From UBA2561 sp964577275 (GTDB lineage Bacteria > Bacteroidota > Bacteroidia > Cytophagales > Thermoflexibacteraceae): a DNA stretch of 62,892 nt. The number at the start of each line of letters is the position of its first letter. Within the stretch, counting starts at the first letter, position 1. A program made the translations under genes and the position numbers. Below are positions 9,162-19,433 of this stretch, piece by piece. The stretch lies in NCBI GenBank assembly GCA_964577275.1, contig CAZNYR010000008.1, forward strand, positions 1 through 62,892, read 5' to 3'. The notes under the pieces are model-generated. The model made no database searches. It was given only the letters and a program-made list of their open reading frames with translations, and was not told where the DNA came from.

Positions 9162-9254
9162 AAAATGAACTCCACAACCGAAGCCATAGTTTGTGGCTCA
9201 TATCGTATATTTTTGAAATAGCAATGCGCTAAATATTGTACTTTTCCAAGAATA

Positions 9255-12200
9255 CTAAAATAAAAAAGATGCTCGTACATTGCCCCAATGTATCCGTTTT
9301 TGTCCTTCGGATTTTCGTCCATTATATTGGAAGGTAAGTTGCAAACCATTGCCAAGACGTTCCTGCCAGTTGATGGATAGATTATAATTTGTTCCCGTCT
9401 GCAAGGCTTCTAACATTTCGTATCCTGCGGGCGAATTTGTGATGCCATCATAATCAATGATAATCAATCGGAAAGTACCTTGTACGTTTCGTTTGGTTGA
9501 TTTTGTAAGCCTCGAACCGAATTGAAATTCATGTATTTTTGCCAACTCATTTTGTTGATTCTGAAACTCGTTCTCTTTGATTTTCAGGAAGTAATGTCCT
9601 TCCAAACGAAAATGATTTCGGGGCTGCCAAACCCATGAAGGCGAAACCTGCCAACTCCGAATTTGATAATTTCGGTTGCTCAAAAAATCCGAAAAATTGC
9701 CTTTTTTTTCGTGCAAAAATAACAATCTCATATTTTGTTTTTTGGCAAAAAGATACCGCCCCAGCCAGCGAAATTCTTGTTTTTGAGTTGCCTCAAAACC
9801 TTGCGAGAGTAGGGTTCTGGCTTCGGAATTTAGGAACGAAAATTCGCCTCCATATTTTCGAGAAGTACGCTTATAAAAAATGACACCTCGTAAAATTTCT
9901 CGTTTAGAAAGCAATTTTTCAAATGGTAAATTATTGAGTAATGGAATAAATCGAACAAAAAAATCAGACTCCGTGATTTTCCGTTCGACCGTCCATGCCG
10001 AATTCAGTTCAAAATTGGCAAAACGTTTCTTAAAGCCTGTATTTTTTGCCCATTTTTTGGGAGGCTTTATTGTCAAACGGTACGCAAAACTCGCCGTATA
10101 AGCCGGTGTATAATTATCAGTTGGTGTAAATATTTTAACATAATTTTTTTCATCAGGATTAATGGCTTCATAAAATTCATTCAAATCCTGTAAGCCATCC
10201 AAATTATCATCTCGCCACGTATGCGTGCCTTGTCCATTTGCCACTTGCAAATATCGAAATGCTCTCAAAAGTTCTCGCCCAGTAGCATTAATCAAACCAA
10301 TTTCTGAATGAATAACATTTTTGTATAATTTAAAGTTATAATTCAAATTATTTAATAATGTAACTTCTTTTGGTGCATCAAAATTTTGTAAATTTGTCAG
10401 GCTTCGATACGTGATACGCCACTTCAAAGAATGTTGCGTATAATTCTGTTCGGTCGAAAAATTAACCGCCTGAATTTGGGTGTTTTTTGCCATTTTGCCT
10501 TCAACAGGAATTTGGTCTTCTCGAAACAAATAATCAATCCGAAATTTGCGCTTAGCACTATCCGAATTTTGGAGATAAAATAGATGCTCATCAAAAAACA
10601 TTGCCGTCCCGATAATCGAATCATTTTCCGTATGTGTCAGAATATTTTTATCCATCGAAAACCGATAACCTTGTCTAAACCATTGGGTTTGATAATTTAT
10701 ATCTGTGGAAATTCGTTGCCAGCTCGAAATTGTATTTTTTGAAGTTGAGTTCATCCAAAATAGATGGGTTTGATTATCAAAAAAATACAATTTTTTAATG
10801 AGTTTAAATTGATGCTGAAAGCCTTGAGCTTGTGCCGTCCGATGCCGATATGTGAGCAAATAATCCATATCATTTGCTTGATTTTTGTGTAGTCGGATTC
10901 CTGTTTGCAGGATAAAATCCTGCGCTAAAGAATCTATGTTTTGTACCGACCAATCTCGGTCAAAATCAGGGGAGCGAAAGCGGTCTATCGGTTGAAAATT
11001 ACGTTGATTAAATTCCAAAGTTAGTAAATTAGATAATTGATATGACTTCAAAAAATTTACTTTTTTTTTCGTAGATTCATACCCAATTTTAATTGCATAT
11101 CCTTGATTATCATTATTTTGTAATGCCGAAAATAAATTTTTATCGTGCTTTGAAAATGCAAGATTAAAAAATAATTTTTCATGTTTTGCCAGCCCGTAAG
11201 TTATTCCTAATTCTGCTATATTTTTTAGATTTGGGGCGGGTAAATTACGGATAGGCTCATAATTTCCTTGCGGAATATTTTGTATAGGAGCAACCCATTT
11301 AAAAATATTTCCATTGGCAATGATGGAATTATCCAAGATATAGTTTCCTTGATTTTGTCCTACTTGAGCAAAGCTAACGGTATAAATTTCATCAGTAGGA
11401 TTTGTGGTTCGTATATAAATATTTTCATATTTTTGGTTAAAATAAATGGTATCTATTTTTTTGTATAAAATTAAGTTTGGAGAATACATTTCGCTGATTC
11501 TTTCGGTATTTCCAAACGCATTCTGAAGGTCATCGCCGATGCTTTTTAGGATTTTAATGTCGTTGTCCGTAAGTCTTGCGGATTCGCTATTCGGGTCGTC
11601 TTTTTCTTGATAAAAATTGGCAGACCAAGTCAGTTTTCCGATGCGTTGTTGGTGTTCAAAAGCGGTAATTGCTCGGCTAAAATTCTGGTTGGCGTACTCA
11701 AAATCTACTCGGATTCGAGTATATTTTGTAATCACTATTTGATTAGTAAATGTGATTTCGGCAGTGTTATAATCTATGAGATAGTCGTTTTCAAAACCTC
11801 TTGTAAGTAACTGACCATCAAGATAAACCTTCTCAGAACCTGCCAAAATAATGATAAAACGTTCATTATTTTTACCTCGTAATCGGTAGGCACCTTGTAC
11901 GCCTTCTTGTGCCTGCACAATTTGGGAATGAAACTGCCCTTTTGATTCAGAAACACTGAATTGTGTGTGCATTTTTAAGGGATATTTTCGAGTAAAAATA
12001 CGGATAGAATCATCGAGAAAATGATAGTCTGTTTTTAGTGAAGCTCCTTGCACATTTTTGTAATATTTCAAGAAATAGGTATCTGGATTTTGAAGTATAA
12101 TATCGCCTCCCGTAGCCGTAAAATTAGGATGTTTGGCTTGCACCAAAATGCGGTCAAAGTCCTGAATATTTTGTGTATTTCCTTCGGGCTGAAAGGGTAC

Positions 12201-12779
12201 ATTCTGGTCAGTTAGTGTTACATTTAATTCCATTTTTTCGGTAATTTTGCCTTTGATTTGTAGGTTAATACTGGAATTTACTTGTGCATTTTGTGCATTT
12301 CCGATAGATATGCCTTGTGTAATATTTCCCGCTGTTTGTACGGAAGAATCGGAAAAAATGGCTTCACGTTCGGAAAAAATTTGGGTTTGTAAAAGTTCAG
12401 GGGAATAATTGACCGAGTCCACTACGTCTGATTTTTGACGAAGTCGCAAAGTATCCGAAATCAGAAAGGGCAATACTTGATAACAAATTTCGACCGAATC
12501 AACACGTAAAAAATTGGCACGTTTAAATTGTATCTGATTGGTTTTCAGGTCGTAATAAAAAAAAGGTTTCGGAGAAATGCTCGGAAAAACGCTCCGAATT
12601 TCGAGGCTTTGGGGCAATGCGGAAATCGAATCAAGGGGCGTACCTTGTTCGGAAAAAGGTATAATTTTGCATCGCCACGAACGATAGTCGGAAGGAGTCT
12701 GGGCGTGGGATATTTCTGAAAAAAAACAAAAAAAAATGGCTAAAATTAAGCCTTGAAACAGCGTAATTTGACTTGTCAT
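9255..12779 (-). CDS. Large outer-membrane beta-barrel-like protein of unknown function
   Basis: A 1174-aa protein with signal peptide MTSQITLFQGLILAIFFCFF and cleavage near SHAQ; the ATG at 12779 is preferred to one six codons upstream. Residues about 150-260 contain a conserved-looking block (ITQGISIGNAQNAQVNSS, QPEGNTQNIQDFDRILVQ, then GDIIL). The rest is rich in alternating aromatic/polar strands, and the protein ends in VRASFLF with a terminal Phe, the usual BAM recognition signal of outer-membrane barrels. It recalls uncharacterised Bacteroidota outer-membrane proteins distantly similar to the N-terminal style of SprA, but it is much shorter than SprA. It is divergent from anmK, only 33 nt apart. 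Function unknown. Confidence 0.75.
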   Translation of the reverse strand: MTSQITLFQGLILAIFFCFFSEISHAQTPSDYRSWRCKIIPFSEQGTPLDSISALPQSLEIRSVFPSISPKPFFYYDLKTNQIQFKRANFLRVDSVEICYQVLPFLISDTLRLRQKSDVVDSVNYSPELLQTQIFSEREAIFSDSSVQTAGNITQGISIGNAQNAQVNSSINLQIKGKITEKMELNVTLTDQNVPFQPEGNTQNIQDFDRILVQAKHPNFTATGGDIILQNPDTYFLKYYKNVQGASLKTDYHFLDDSIRIFTRKYPLKMHTQFSVSESKGQFHSQIVQAQEGVQGAYRLRGKNNERFIIILAGSEKVYLDGQLLTRGFENDYLIDYNTAEITFTNQIVITKYTRIRVDFEYANQNFSRAITAFEHQQRIGKLTWSANFYQEKDDPNSESARLTDNDIKILKSIGDDLQNAFGNTERISEMYSPNLILYKKIDTIYFNQKYENIYIRTTNPTDEIYTVSFAQVGQNQGNYILDNSIIANGNIFKWVAPIQNIPQGNYEPIRNLPAPNLKNIAELGITYGLAKHEKLFFNLAFSKHDKNLFSALQNNDNQGYAIKIGYESTKKKVNFLKSYQLSNLLTLEFNQRNFQPIDRFRSPDFDRDWSVQNIDSLAQDFILQTGIRLHKNQANDMDYLLTYRHRTAQAQGFQHQFKLIKKLYFFDNQTHLFWMNSTSKNTISSWQRISTDINYQTQWFRQGYRFSMDKNILTHTENDSIIGTAMFFDEHLFYLQNSDSAKRKFRIDYLFREDQIPVEGKMAKNTQIQAVNFSTEQNYTQHSLKWRITYRSLTNLQNFDAPKEVTLLNNLNYNFKLYKNVIHSEIGLINATGRELLRAFRYLQVANGQGTHTWRDDNLDGLQDLNEFYEAINPDEKNYVKIFTPTDNYTPAYTASFAYRLTIKPPKKWAKNTGFKKRFANFELNSAWTVERKITESDFFVRFIPLLNNLPFEKLLSKREILRGVIFYKRTSRKYGGEFSFLNSEARTLLSQGFEATQKQEFRWLGRYLFAKKQNMRLLFLHEKKGNFSDFLSNRNYQIRSWQVSPSWVWQPRNHFRLEGHYFLKIKENEFQNQQNELAKIHEFQFGSRLTKSTKRNVQGTFRLIIIDYDGITNSPAGYEMLEALQTGTNYNLSINWQERLGNGLQLTFQYNGRKSEGQKRIHWGNVRASFLF

Positions 12780-12812
12780 TGGACTAAAAAGATACAAAAA
12801 TTATCAGAACTT

Positions 12813-13880
12813 ATGGAAGTTTATCATGTCATTGGGTTAATGTCTGGCACTTCGCTGGATGGTTTGGATATGGCATTTTGCCGAATACAAAAAGCTGATA
12901 ATCAGTGGGATACCCAAATTTTACAAGCACAAACCGTACCGTACTCCGCCCAAATGACGGATACACTGGCAAAGTTAGAAAATGCTTCGGCACAAAAATA
13001 TGTTCAGACCGATATTGCGCTGGGAAATTTTTTTGGCAAAAAAGTACGTGAATTTATTGTTAAAAATAGCCTTTGTGTTGATTTTATTGCATCACATGGA
13101 CATACGATTTTTCATCAGCCCGAAAAGCGTATTTATGCTCAAATTGGGTATGGTGCTGAAATTTCTGCTCAAACGCATTTGCCCGTAATTTGCGATTTTC
13201 GAGGTTTGGATATTGCGCTTGGCGGACAGGGTGCGCCGCTCGTTCCGATTGGTGATGCGCTATTATTTTCGGCGTATGATTTTTGTTTAAATCTGGGCGG
13301 AATTGCCAATATTTCCTTTGATTATCAGGGTGATAGGATTGCGTTTGATATTTGTGCCGTGAATATGGGATTGAATTATTTGGCACAAAAATTAGGATTG
13401 GAGTATGATAAAAATGGAAATTTAGCGAGTCAAGGAATATTTGAACCCCGTTTATTTGAGCAACTGAATGCGGATAAATTTTATGAAAAATTGCCGCCAA
13501 AATCCTTAGGCAAAGAATGGTTTATAGATTCGATTCTTCCTATTTTGGATAATAATTCTTCAAAAATAGAAAATAAATTACATACATTTTGTCGGCATAT
13601 AGCATTCCAAATTGGTCAAATTATCAAAAAATATGCCTTGAACGATTCGAGAATGTTCGTTACGGGAGGAGGCGCATTGAATCATTTTTTGATGCAAATG
13701 ATTCGGGGAGAAGTTTCGCCCATAACAAAAGTGATAATCCCTGATAATCAGCTTATTAGTTATAAAGAAGCGTTAATTTTTGCTTTCTTGGGTGTGTTGC
13801 GTTGGCGCAAGGAACATAATTGCCTAAAAAGTGTAACTGGCTGTAAAACAGACCATTCTGGCGGAGTGATTTATGGCTAA
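12813..13880 (+). CDS. anmK: Anhydro-N-acetylmuramic acid kinase
   Basis: A 355-aa sugar kinase that converts 1,6-anhydroMurNAc from recycled peptidoglycan into MurNAc-6-phosphate using ATP. Motifs are GLMSGTSLDGLDMAF at the N-terminus, DFIASHGHTIFHQP, the ATPase-fold segment LALGGQGAPLVPIGD-like (GGQGAPLVPIGD) and CLNLGGIANIS. The ATG at 12813 (MEVYHVIGLMSGTS) matches the family start; the open frame continues upstream to 12753 but overlaps the divergent gene. It lies next to the convergent end of the dcw cluster, a sensible location for a wall-recycling enzyme. Confidence 0.95.
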   Translation: MEVYHVIGLMSGTSLDGLDMAFCRIQKADNQWDTQILQAQTVPYSAQMTDTLAKLENASAQKYVQTDIALGNFFGKKVREFIVKNSLCVDFIASHGHTIFHQPEKRIYAQIGYGAEISAQTHLPVICDFRGLDIALGGQGAPLVPIGDALLFSAYDFCLNLGGIANISFDYQGDRIAFDICAVNMGLNYLAQKLGLEYDKNGNLASQGIFEPRLFEQLNADKFYEKLPPKSLGKEWFIDSILPILDNNSSKIENKLHTFCRHIAFQIGQIIKKYALNDSRMFVTGGGALNHFLMQMIRGEVSPITKVIIPDNQLISYKEALIFAFLGVLRWRKEHNCLKSVTGCKTDHSGGVIYG

Positions 13881-13911
13881 AAAAAGCATCGCCAATTTGT
13901 TTGACGATGCT
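13879..13911 (-). terminator. Intrinsic terminator of the dcw cluster (after ftsZ)
   Basis: Stem agcatcg (13885-13891) / cgatgct (13905-13911) with extra pairs inside the loop. On the minus strand it is followed by six U (A-run 13879-13884). It lies 26 nt past the ftsZ stop and overlaps the anmK stop codon. Confidence 0.8.
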
Positions 13912-13936
13912 AAGATGTGATATTTTATCGAATTGC

Positions 13937-15418
13937 TTAATCTACATTATCATGCAGGAAGCGATTTCCGCCCAAAATTTCTTTGTTTCTATTGACCTGA
14001 AGGCGGGAAATTGTCTTGTCCGAAGAGTGCGGAACATCCTGTAAATCAACCTTTTTGCGAAGATATGCAGGAACTTCCTTGCGCTCTTGTAACTCTTCGT
14101 TGCTTAGTTCGCCCATTGACTTTAAGCTATTTAATTGTTCTTGTCGATACCGATATTCGTCTTCGAGTTCTCGTTGTCGGCGTTGTTCATCGCTTTCAAA
14201 GGTATCATATTCGTCTTCATCCAATCGAAACACGACTTTTTCGGGTTTTTTTGGAATGACTTTGGGTTTGGCTTCGATTTTTTCGGAGGCATCAAAGAAA
14301 TCCAAGGTATCGTCATAATCCAGTTCGAGGGTCGTATTTCGTAGGGTAGCGTCCTCTTTTTGTGGCTTTGCATTGATTTTAGCCTCTGTTTTGGTAGTTT
14401 CGGGTTTTTGGCGAGGCTTCTGTTCCAGATTACTTTTTTTTTCATGCTCAAATCCTGTGGCAATAATCGTAACGCCGATGCTTTGTCCTAAGGAATCATC
14501 GACTGCCTGTCCGAAAATAATTTCGGTTTCTTCACCAGCTCGCTCTTGGACAAAGTTGGTAATTTCTTCTAATTCCTCGAATTGGAAATTATCTTCATCG
14601 CCCACCATGATACTTAATAGGATATATTTTGCACCAAAAATATTAGTATCATCCAGCAGAGGAGAGGTTAAAGCACCTTCGGCGGCTTTGAGTGCGCGAT
14701 TATCGCCATCGGCAACCGCAGACCCCATGACGGCAACGCCAGAATTGGTCATGACAGTTCTAACATCCTCAAAATCAACGTTTATTGTTCCAGAAACCGT
14801 GATGATTTCGGCAATAGAGCGTGCTGCTTTCGCCAGGACATTATCGGCATGACGGAAGGCATCTTTCATGCTCAAATTGCCGTACACGTCCTTGAGGCGA
14901 TTATTTAAGATAATCAAAACGGTATCACAATTTTTGCGTAATTCATCAATTCCTATTTCGGCACGTTTTTTTTTGGGTAGCCCCTCGAAAGTGAACGGCA
15001 TCGTAACGATTCCGACAGTCAAAACACCCAAATCCTTTGCAATTTCGGCAATCACGGGTGCGGCTCCAGTTCCTGTACCGCCTCCCATGCCTGCGGTAAC
15101 GAATGCCATTTGCGTATTATCGCTTAATAATTCGCGCAGATATTCTTTGCTTTCTAAGGCGGCATTTTTGCCTACTTCGGGTTTTGCGCCTGCGCCAAGT
15201 CCTTTGGTCAGATTGCCCCCGATTTGGATTTTGTTCGGGACTGGACTAATCGTAAGTGCCTGAACATCCGTATTGCAGATATAAAAATCCACGCCCTGAA
15301 TGCCCTGCTCGTACATATGATTGACGGCATTGCTTCCTCCGCCACCTACGCCAATTACCTTGATGATGGGTCCGTCATTTGAAGCGTATTCGAATTCGTA
15401 AGTTGATGCGTTTTTCAT
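13937..15418 (-). CDS. ftsZ: Cell division protein FtsZ
   Basis: A 493-aa tubulin-like GTPase that polymerises into the Z ring. The GTP-binding tubulin signature GGGTGTGAAPVIAEIAK and the N-terminal GVGGGGSNAVNHM loop are present. After the globular domain (to about residue 320) comes a long charged linker, then the C-terminal peptide EVPAYLRKKVDL that should bind FtsA, and a further tail of about 35 residues ending HDNVD. This internal position of the peptide is typical of Bacteroidota FtsZ. It is the last gene of the dcw cluster, 230 nt after ftsA, with a terminator behind it. Confidence 0.98.
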   Translation of the reverse strand: MKNASTYEFEYASNDGPIIKVIGVGGGGSNAVNHMYEQGIQGVDFYICNTDVQALTISPVPNKIQIGGNLTKGLGAGAKPEVGKNAALESKEYLRELLSDNTQMAFVTAGMGGGTGTGAAPVIAEIAKDLGVLTVGIVTMPFTFEGLPKKKRAEIGIDELRKNCDTVLIILNNRLKDVYGNLSMKDAFRHADNVLAKAARSIAEIITVSGTINVDFEDVRTVMTNSGVAVMGSAVADGDNRALKAAEGALTSPLLDDTNIFGAKYILLSIMVGDEDNFQFEELEEITNFVQERAGEETEIIFGQAVDDSLGQSIGVTIIATGFEHEKKSNLEQKPRQKPETTKTEAKINAKPQKEDATLRNTTLELDYDDTLDFFDASEKIEAKPKVIPKKPEKVVFRLDEDEYDTFESDEQRRQRELEDEYRYRQEQLNSLKSMGELSNEELQERKEVPAYLRKKVDLQDVPHSSDKTISRLQVNRNKEILGGNRFLHDNVD

Positions 15419-15648
15419 TTCGATTCTCTAATGTTTATGGGCAAAATTCTTTATTAGTATGGAGTAGCGAGCAGTAGTTTCAAAACTTTTTTGAATAGAT
15501 ATTACTCATCTACGTTTCCTTTTTCTGGGTTTCCTTTTTTTTGGCTTAGCGACTAAACACCCGACAAAAAAAGGCGAAGTTGTAAGGCTGACTATTTTTC
15601 TGAATAATAAACGATATTTCGTGAAAATAATATGCAACAAACTGATAC

Positions 15649-16944
15649 TTAATAACTTCCGTTTTGGTCGATGTCGTCAATCAATAATTCACGAGTTCGG
15701 CGAATGATATTGGAGAAAAAATCTTTTTTCTCTTTGGATTCTGGATTTTGTTTGACGGTAAATCCTTCGGCATAGCTATAATCTCGGTCATCCAGACTTC
15801 GGAAGCCCGCCAATACCAATCCGATGCTGGTAGCATAAAGTGGACTTTTGACCGAATCTTCTTTGCTTTTCCCTAAATATTCATTCGGATAACCAATTCG
15901 AGTATCCAGACCTGTTTTCAGTTCGTATAATTTTTGTAAACTTCGTAATTGTGCGCCACCCCCCGTAATGACAATGCCACCAGCCAGCCGATTTCGGAAG
16001 CCTGAACGCTCGATTTCGGAATGCACCAACTCAATAATTTCATCCATGCGCGCTTCAATGATGCGTGCCAGATTTTTGATGGAAATTTCTTTGGGCGGGC
16101 GATTTCGTAATCCGGGAATTGAAACTACCTCATTATCAGAGGCTTCCACCGAAAATGTTCGTCCAAATTTGACTTTCAATAATTCGGCTTGATTTTGCAT
16201 CACGGCACAGCCTTGTTTGATGTCCGATGTAACGATATTTCCGCCAAACGGAATCACCGCCGTATGCCGAATGATGCCATCATGAAAAATCGCCACGTCT
16301 GTTGTGCCACCGCCAATATCAACCAAAACGACACCTGCCTCGCGCTCCTCTTCGGTCAAGACCGACAAGCCCGAAGCCAAAGGTTCTAAAATCAAATTTT
16401 CGATTTCCAAACCTGAACGTTCCACACATTTTTTGATATTGCGGATGGCGTTCGTTTGAGCCGTAATTACGTGAAAATCAGCCTCTAACTTAATGCCAGA
16501 CATCCCCACGGGGTCTTTGATATTTTGCTCATAATCCACCGTATAATGTTGAGGCATGACATGAATAATCTCATGTCCGGGGTCAGTAACGATGCGATAC
16601 ATATCGTTGGTTAATCGTTCCACATCTTCGACCGTAATTTCGTCATCATCCGACTTTCGAGTAATACTTCCGTGATGTAAAGAACTGTTGATATGTTTGC
16701 CCGCAATCCCAACATTAACCGCATTAATATCTACGCCTGATGCTTTTTCGGCTTCTTCGATAGCCTGCTCAATGCCAATCATCGTTTTGTGAATATTGGT
16801 TACGATGCCCTCTTTTACACCTTCGGAATGTGCTTTGCCAACCCCCAAAATCTCCAATTTCCCGAAGTTATCCAGGCGACCAACCATTGCACAAATCTTG
16901 GTTGTACCGATGTCAAGTCCGACTACAATGTCTTCGTGTTGCAT
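15649..16944 (-). CDS. ftsA: Cell division protein FtsA
   Basis: A 431-aa actin-like ATPase that anchors FtsZ filaments to the membrane. It shows the phosphate-1 motif VVGLDIGTTKICAMVG, the phosphate-2 motif VVLVDIGGGTTDVAIF and the adenosine motif GIVITGGGAQL. It lies 153 nt after ftsQ and 230 nt before ftsZ; these wider gaps could carry internal promoters, though no exact TAnnTTTG was found there. Confidence 0.97.
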   Translation of the reverse strand: MQHEDIVVGLDIGTTKICAMVGRLDNFGKLEILGVGKAHSEGVKEGIVTNIHKTMIGIEQAIEEAEKASGVDINAVNVGIAGKHINSSLHHGSITRKSDDDEITVEDVERLTNDMYRIVTDPGHEIIHVMPQHYTVDYEQNIKDPVGMSGIKLEADFHVITAQTNAIRNIKKCVERSGLEIENLILEPLASGLSVLTEEEREAGVVLVDIGGGTTDVAIFHDGIIRHTAVIPFGGNIVTSDIKQGCAVMQNQAELLKVKFGRTFSVEASDNEVVSIPGLRNRPPKEISIKNLARIIEARMDEIIELVHSEIERSGFRNRLAGGIVITGGGAQLRSLQKLYELKTGLDTRIGYPNEYLGKSKEDSVKSPLYATSIGLVLAGFRSLDDRDYSYAEGFTVKQNPESKEKKDFFSNIIRRTRELLIDDIDQNGSY

Positions 16945-17097
16945 ATATTTTAATAGTTACGAAAGTTCAAGCTCAAAGCTATTTGCATAGCTATCTCTGT
17001 AATATTTCCTGCGAAATGATAAGATTTCGATATCTCATAAATTGTACTTTTCCAATAACTGGAACGCTTTTATGAGCCTCCTTATGGGCGACCAAAA

Positions 17098-17853
17098 TCA
17101 ACTGCAAACAATCTGATTTTCAAATTCCAAATTCACGGTTTTGTACCGATTCCAGCCTTTGTTCGGAATGATTTTTTCATAAAATATATCCAATTTCTTG
17201 AGTTTTGCCTCAAAATTTTCTGCCTCACCAAACAACACAATTTGCGAACCTACTTGCGTGAGTAATTTCAGGCGACCTTTTTTATCTATCTCAATTTGAG
17301 TGATTTGTGCTTTCCAAAAAGCATTTTTATCAATATAATTCAAAAAATTAATAAATGTCTTTCCTGCCTTGCTTTCCAAAAAATGACCATTCAAAATCTG
17401 CTCCGTGCCACTGCCCGAAACCAATAAGACGCGTGCCGTAAAACTTTTAGAAAGTGGCAAGAGTTGACCGCCTTCCGAAAGATAACCGCCAGCACGAGCC
17501 GAGTGCTGATTCAGAATCCGTGCAATAGGATGATTTTGCTTAATTTCCACAATTAAATTGCCTTTCAAATCACGAGCTACCTCACAATCCGAAACAAAAT
17601 TATAGGATTTTACTTTCTTTTCGATGCTCCGCAAAGACATCTCGTGAAGCCGAATCGTATTCAGATTGACACCCGCCCGTTCCGAAATCATCGCAATTAC
17701 ATCTGATTTATCAATGAAACTATAATCTTGGTTTTCTAATTGAACGACCACTTGTCCATAAAATTTATTTGCCGTGCGGACATACACAAAAACCATCGTA
17801 CTTACGAAAAGTCCCGCCAAAATCCCCGTCTTGATTTTTGATTTTAACTTCAT
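17098..17853 (-). CDS. ftsQ: Cell division protein FtsQ/DivIB
   Basis: A 251-aa bitopic protein with a short cytoplasmic Lys-rich tail, one membrane segment at about residues 10-26 and a periplasmic POTRA-like plus beta domain. It would link FtsL and other divisome proteins and regulate septal wall synthesis. Assignment rests on topology, size, the LILNQHSARAGGYLSEGG-type segment (ARILNQHSARAGGYLSEGG) and position between murG and ftsA. The gene that normally precedes it, murC, is missing and replaced by 449 nt of non-coding DNA. Confidence 0.88.
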   Translation of the reverse strand: MKLKSKIKTGILAGLFVSTMVFVYVRTANKFYGQVVVQLENQDYSFIDKSDVIAMISERAGVNLNTIRLHEMSLRSIEKKVKSYNFVSDCEVARDLKGNLIVEIKQNHPIARILNQHSARAGGYLSEGGQLLPLSKSFTARVLLVSGSGTEQILNGHFLESKAGKTFINFLNYIDKNAFWKAQITQIEIDKKGRLKLLTQVGSQIVLFGEAENFEAKLKKLDIFYEKIIPNKGWNRYKTVNLEFENQIVCS

Positions 17854-18302
17854 GGATTTTATGTTTTCTTCAAAATCTGAACTTTTTTAAATTGCTACCG
17901 TTCAACGTGTTTTTTACTTCAAATAAGGCTACTTCAAATAAGGCTCAAGTTTCAATTTTTAAAAACTTACTTAAAATACTGATTTATAGTAAGTTAAAAC
18001 AATCTGACTAAACAATTACTTTAACTACAACTTATAAAAAAAAGCATGAATTGCCTTGTATTTTGAATTATCAGATGACTAAAATCCTATAATTTTTTAA
18101 GTAATCCAAAAAATAGTTTAAATAAAGTTTAATTTTTTATTTTTAGTACCACAATAAAAATAACTCATGGTTCGTTCGCCGTATTTCTAATTTCCAAAAA
18201 TGACATTTCCAAAAGCAAATATCATGAGGTGGCTCAAAATCAAATGACGTTTTACTAAAAACTTCAAAAGTATAAAATTTTGCGTTCAATCCAAAGTCCT
18301 GA
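17854..18302. other. 449-nt non-coding stretch where murC is usually found
   Basis: No convincing ORF on either strand and very AT-rich. It contains an exact tandem duplication of acttcaaataaggct (17916-17930 and 17931-17945) and a weak inverted repeat agttaaa/tttaact (17992-17998 and 18020-18026). It may hold a promoter for ftsQ-ftsA-ftsZ, but no exact consensus was seen. Its position between murG and ftsQ is that of murC in most Bacteroidota, so it may be the scar of a lost gene. Confidence 0.6.
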
Positions 18303-19409
18303 TTAACAAAATTTTAATATTTCCTCCGCAATTTCCTTTCCAGCATTCGGCTTGGCTAACAATTTAATATTTTCCTGTAATTTTTTCTGTAATTCATTAT
18401 TTTTTAACAAATTTAATGTCATTTTTATTAATTCTTTTTCCGCATCGGTATCCTTCACAAACAAAGCGGCTTGCGTTTCGACCAGTGCCATAGCATTTTT
18501 GGTTTGATGGTCTTCGGCAACGTTGGGCGAAGGCACTAAAATTGTGGCTTTTTCCGCCAAACAAAGTTCTGAAACCGATAATGCCCCAGCTCTCGAAATG
18601 ACGACATCCGCCACCGAATATGCTAAATTCATTTCATAGATAAATTCTTTGATTATCAAGTGATTATGATTTAATTTTTCGGCAAAAAGTTTCATTTCTG
18701 GATAATAAATTTTCCCCGTTTGCCAAATCACTTGATAGCCTTCGTTTAATAATTTCTCAACGCCATTTTTGAGGCAATTATTTAAGGTTCTTGCGCCCAA
18801 ACTTCCGCCAAAAACAAAAACAGTTTTCTTGTTTTCGTCCAAATTAAAGAACTTTAAAGCCTCTTTTTTGTATTTTTCGACTTCAATAATATCACTTCGC
18901 ACGGGATTTCCTGTAAATGTAATTTTATCCGCAGGAAAATATTTTTCCATATTGGGATAAGCTACGCAAATTTTGGAAGCAAATTTGGATAACCATTTAT
19001 TCGTTAATCCAGCATACGAATTTTGTTCCTGAATCACAATCGGAATTTTCCGAAAAGTCGCCATCCGCAATACCGCCGCACTGGCATATCCACCGACTCC
19101 AACCACGACATCAGGCTGAAAATCAGCAAGAATTTTTTGAGCTTTCCATAAACTTTGTAACAATTTAATCGGCACAAGGATATTTTTTGCGGTCAATTTT
19201 CGTTGCAATCCCCGAATCGGCAACGCAATAATTTCGTAGCCTGCTTGGGGAACTTTTTCGGTTTCCATTTTGCCTTCAGCCCCCACGAAAAGTATCTGAT
19301 TATCAGGGTTTTGAGCTTTCAAAGCATCGGCAATGGCAATGGCAGGATAAATATGTCCGCCTGTGCCACCACCCGAAATAATGATTTTATATGATTTCGT
19401 TGTGTTCAA
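18303..19409 (-). CDS. murG: UDP-GlcNAc:undecaprenyl-PP-MurNAc-pentapeptide GlcNAc transferase
   Basis: A 368-aa peripheral inner-membrane glycosyltransferase (GT28) that makes lipid II from lipid I. The N-terminal glycine loop IISGGGTGGHIYPAIAIADAL, the second loop VFGGSLGARTLN and the UDP-GlcNAc site around VADVVISRAGALSVSEL are all visible. It starts 24 nt after ftsW; the spacer contains a TGATTATCAA motif that recurs in several intergenic gaps of this window. Confidence 0.97.
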   Translation of the reverse strand: MNTTKSYKIIISGGGTGGHIYPAIAIADALKAQNPDNQILFVGAEGKMETEKVPQAGYEIIALPIRGLQRKLTAKNILVPIKLLQSLWKAQKILADFQPDVVVGVGGYASAAVLRMATFRKIPIVIQEQNSYAGLTNKWLSKFASKICVAYPNMEKYFPADKITFTGNPVRSDIIEVEKYKKEALKFFNLDENKKTVFVFGGSLGARTLNNCLKNGVEKLLNEGYQVIWQTGKIYYPEMKLFAEKLNHNHLIIKEFIYEMNLAYSVADVVISRAGALSVSELCLAEKATILVPSPNVAEDHQTKNAMALVETQAALFVKDTDAEKELIKMTLNLLKNNELQKKLQENIKLLAKPNAGKEIAEEILKFC

Positions 19410-19433
19410 AATAATATACTGATTATCAATAAC

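Noticed and set aside
9131..9355. 74-aa minus-strand frame between the transporter and the barrel-protein gene
   Set aside because: It covers the transporter promoter and the 3' end of the barrel gene in another frame; no coding signs.
14011..15263. Several long open frames antisense to ftsZ
   Set aside because: They follow from the codon usage of the ftsZ linker and GTPase domain on the other strand; no start context or family similarity.
15419..15648. Small ORF or promoter between ftsA and ftsZ
   Set aside because: Only a 9-codon frame and no exact TAnnTTTG; a sequence loosely similar to 33590-33650 was noted but the match is too weak to call a repeat.
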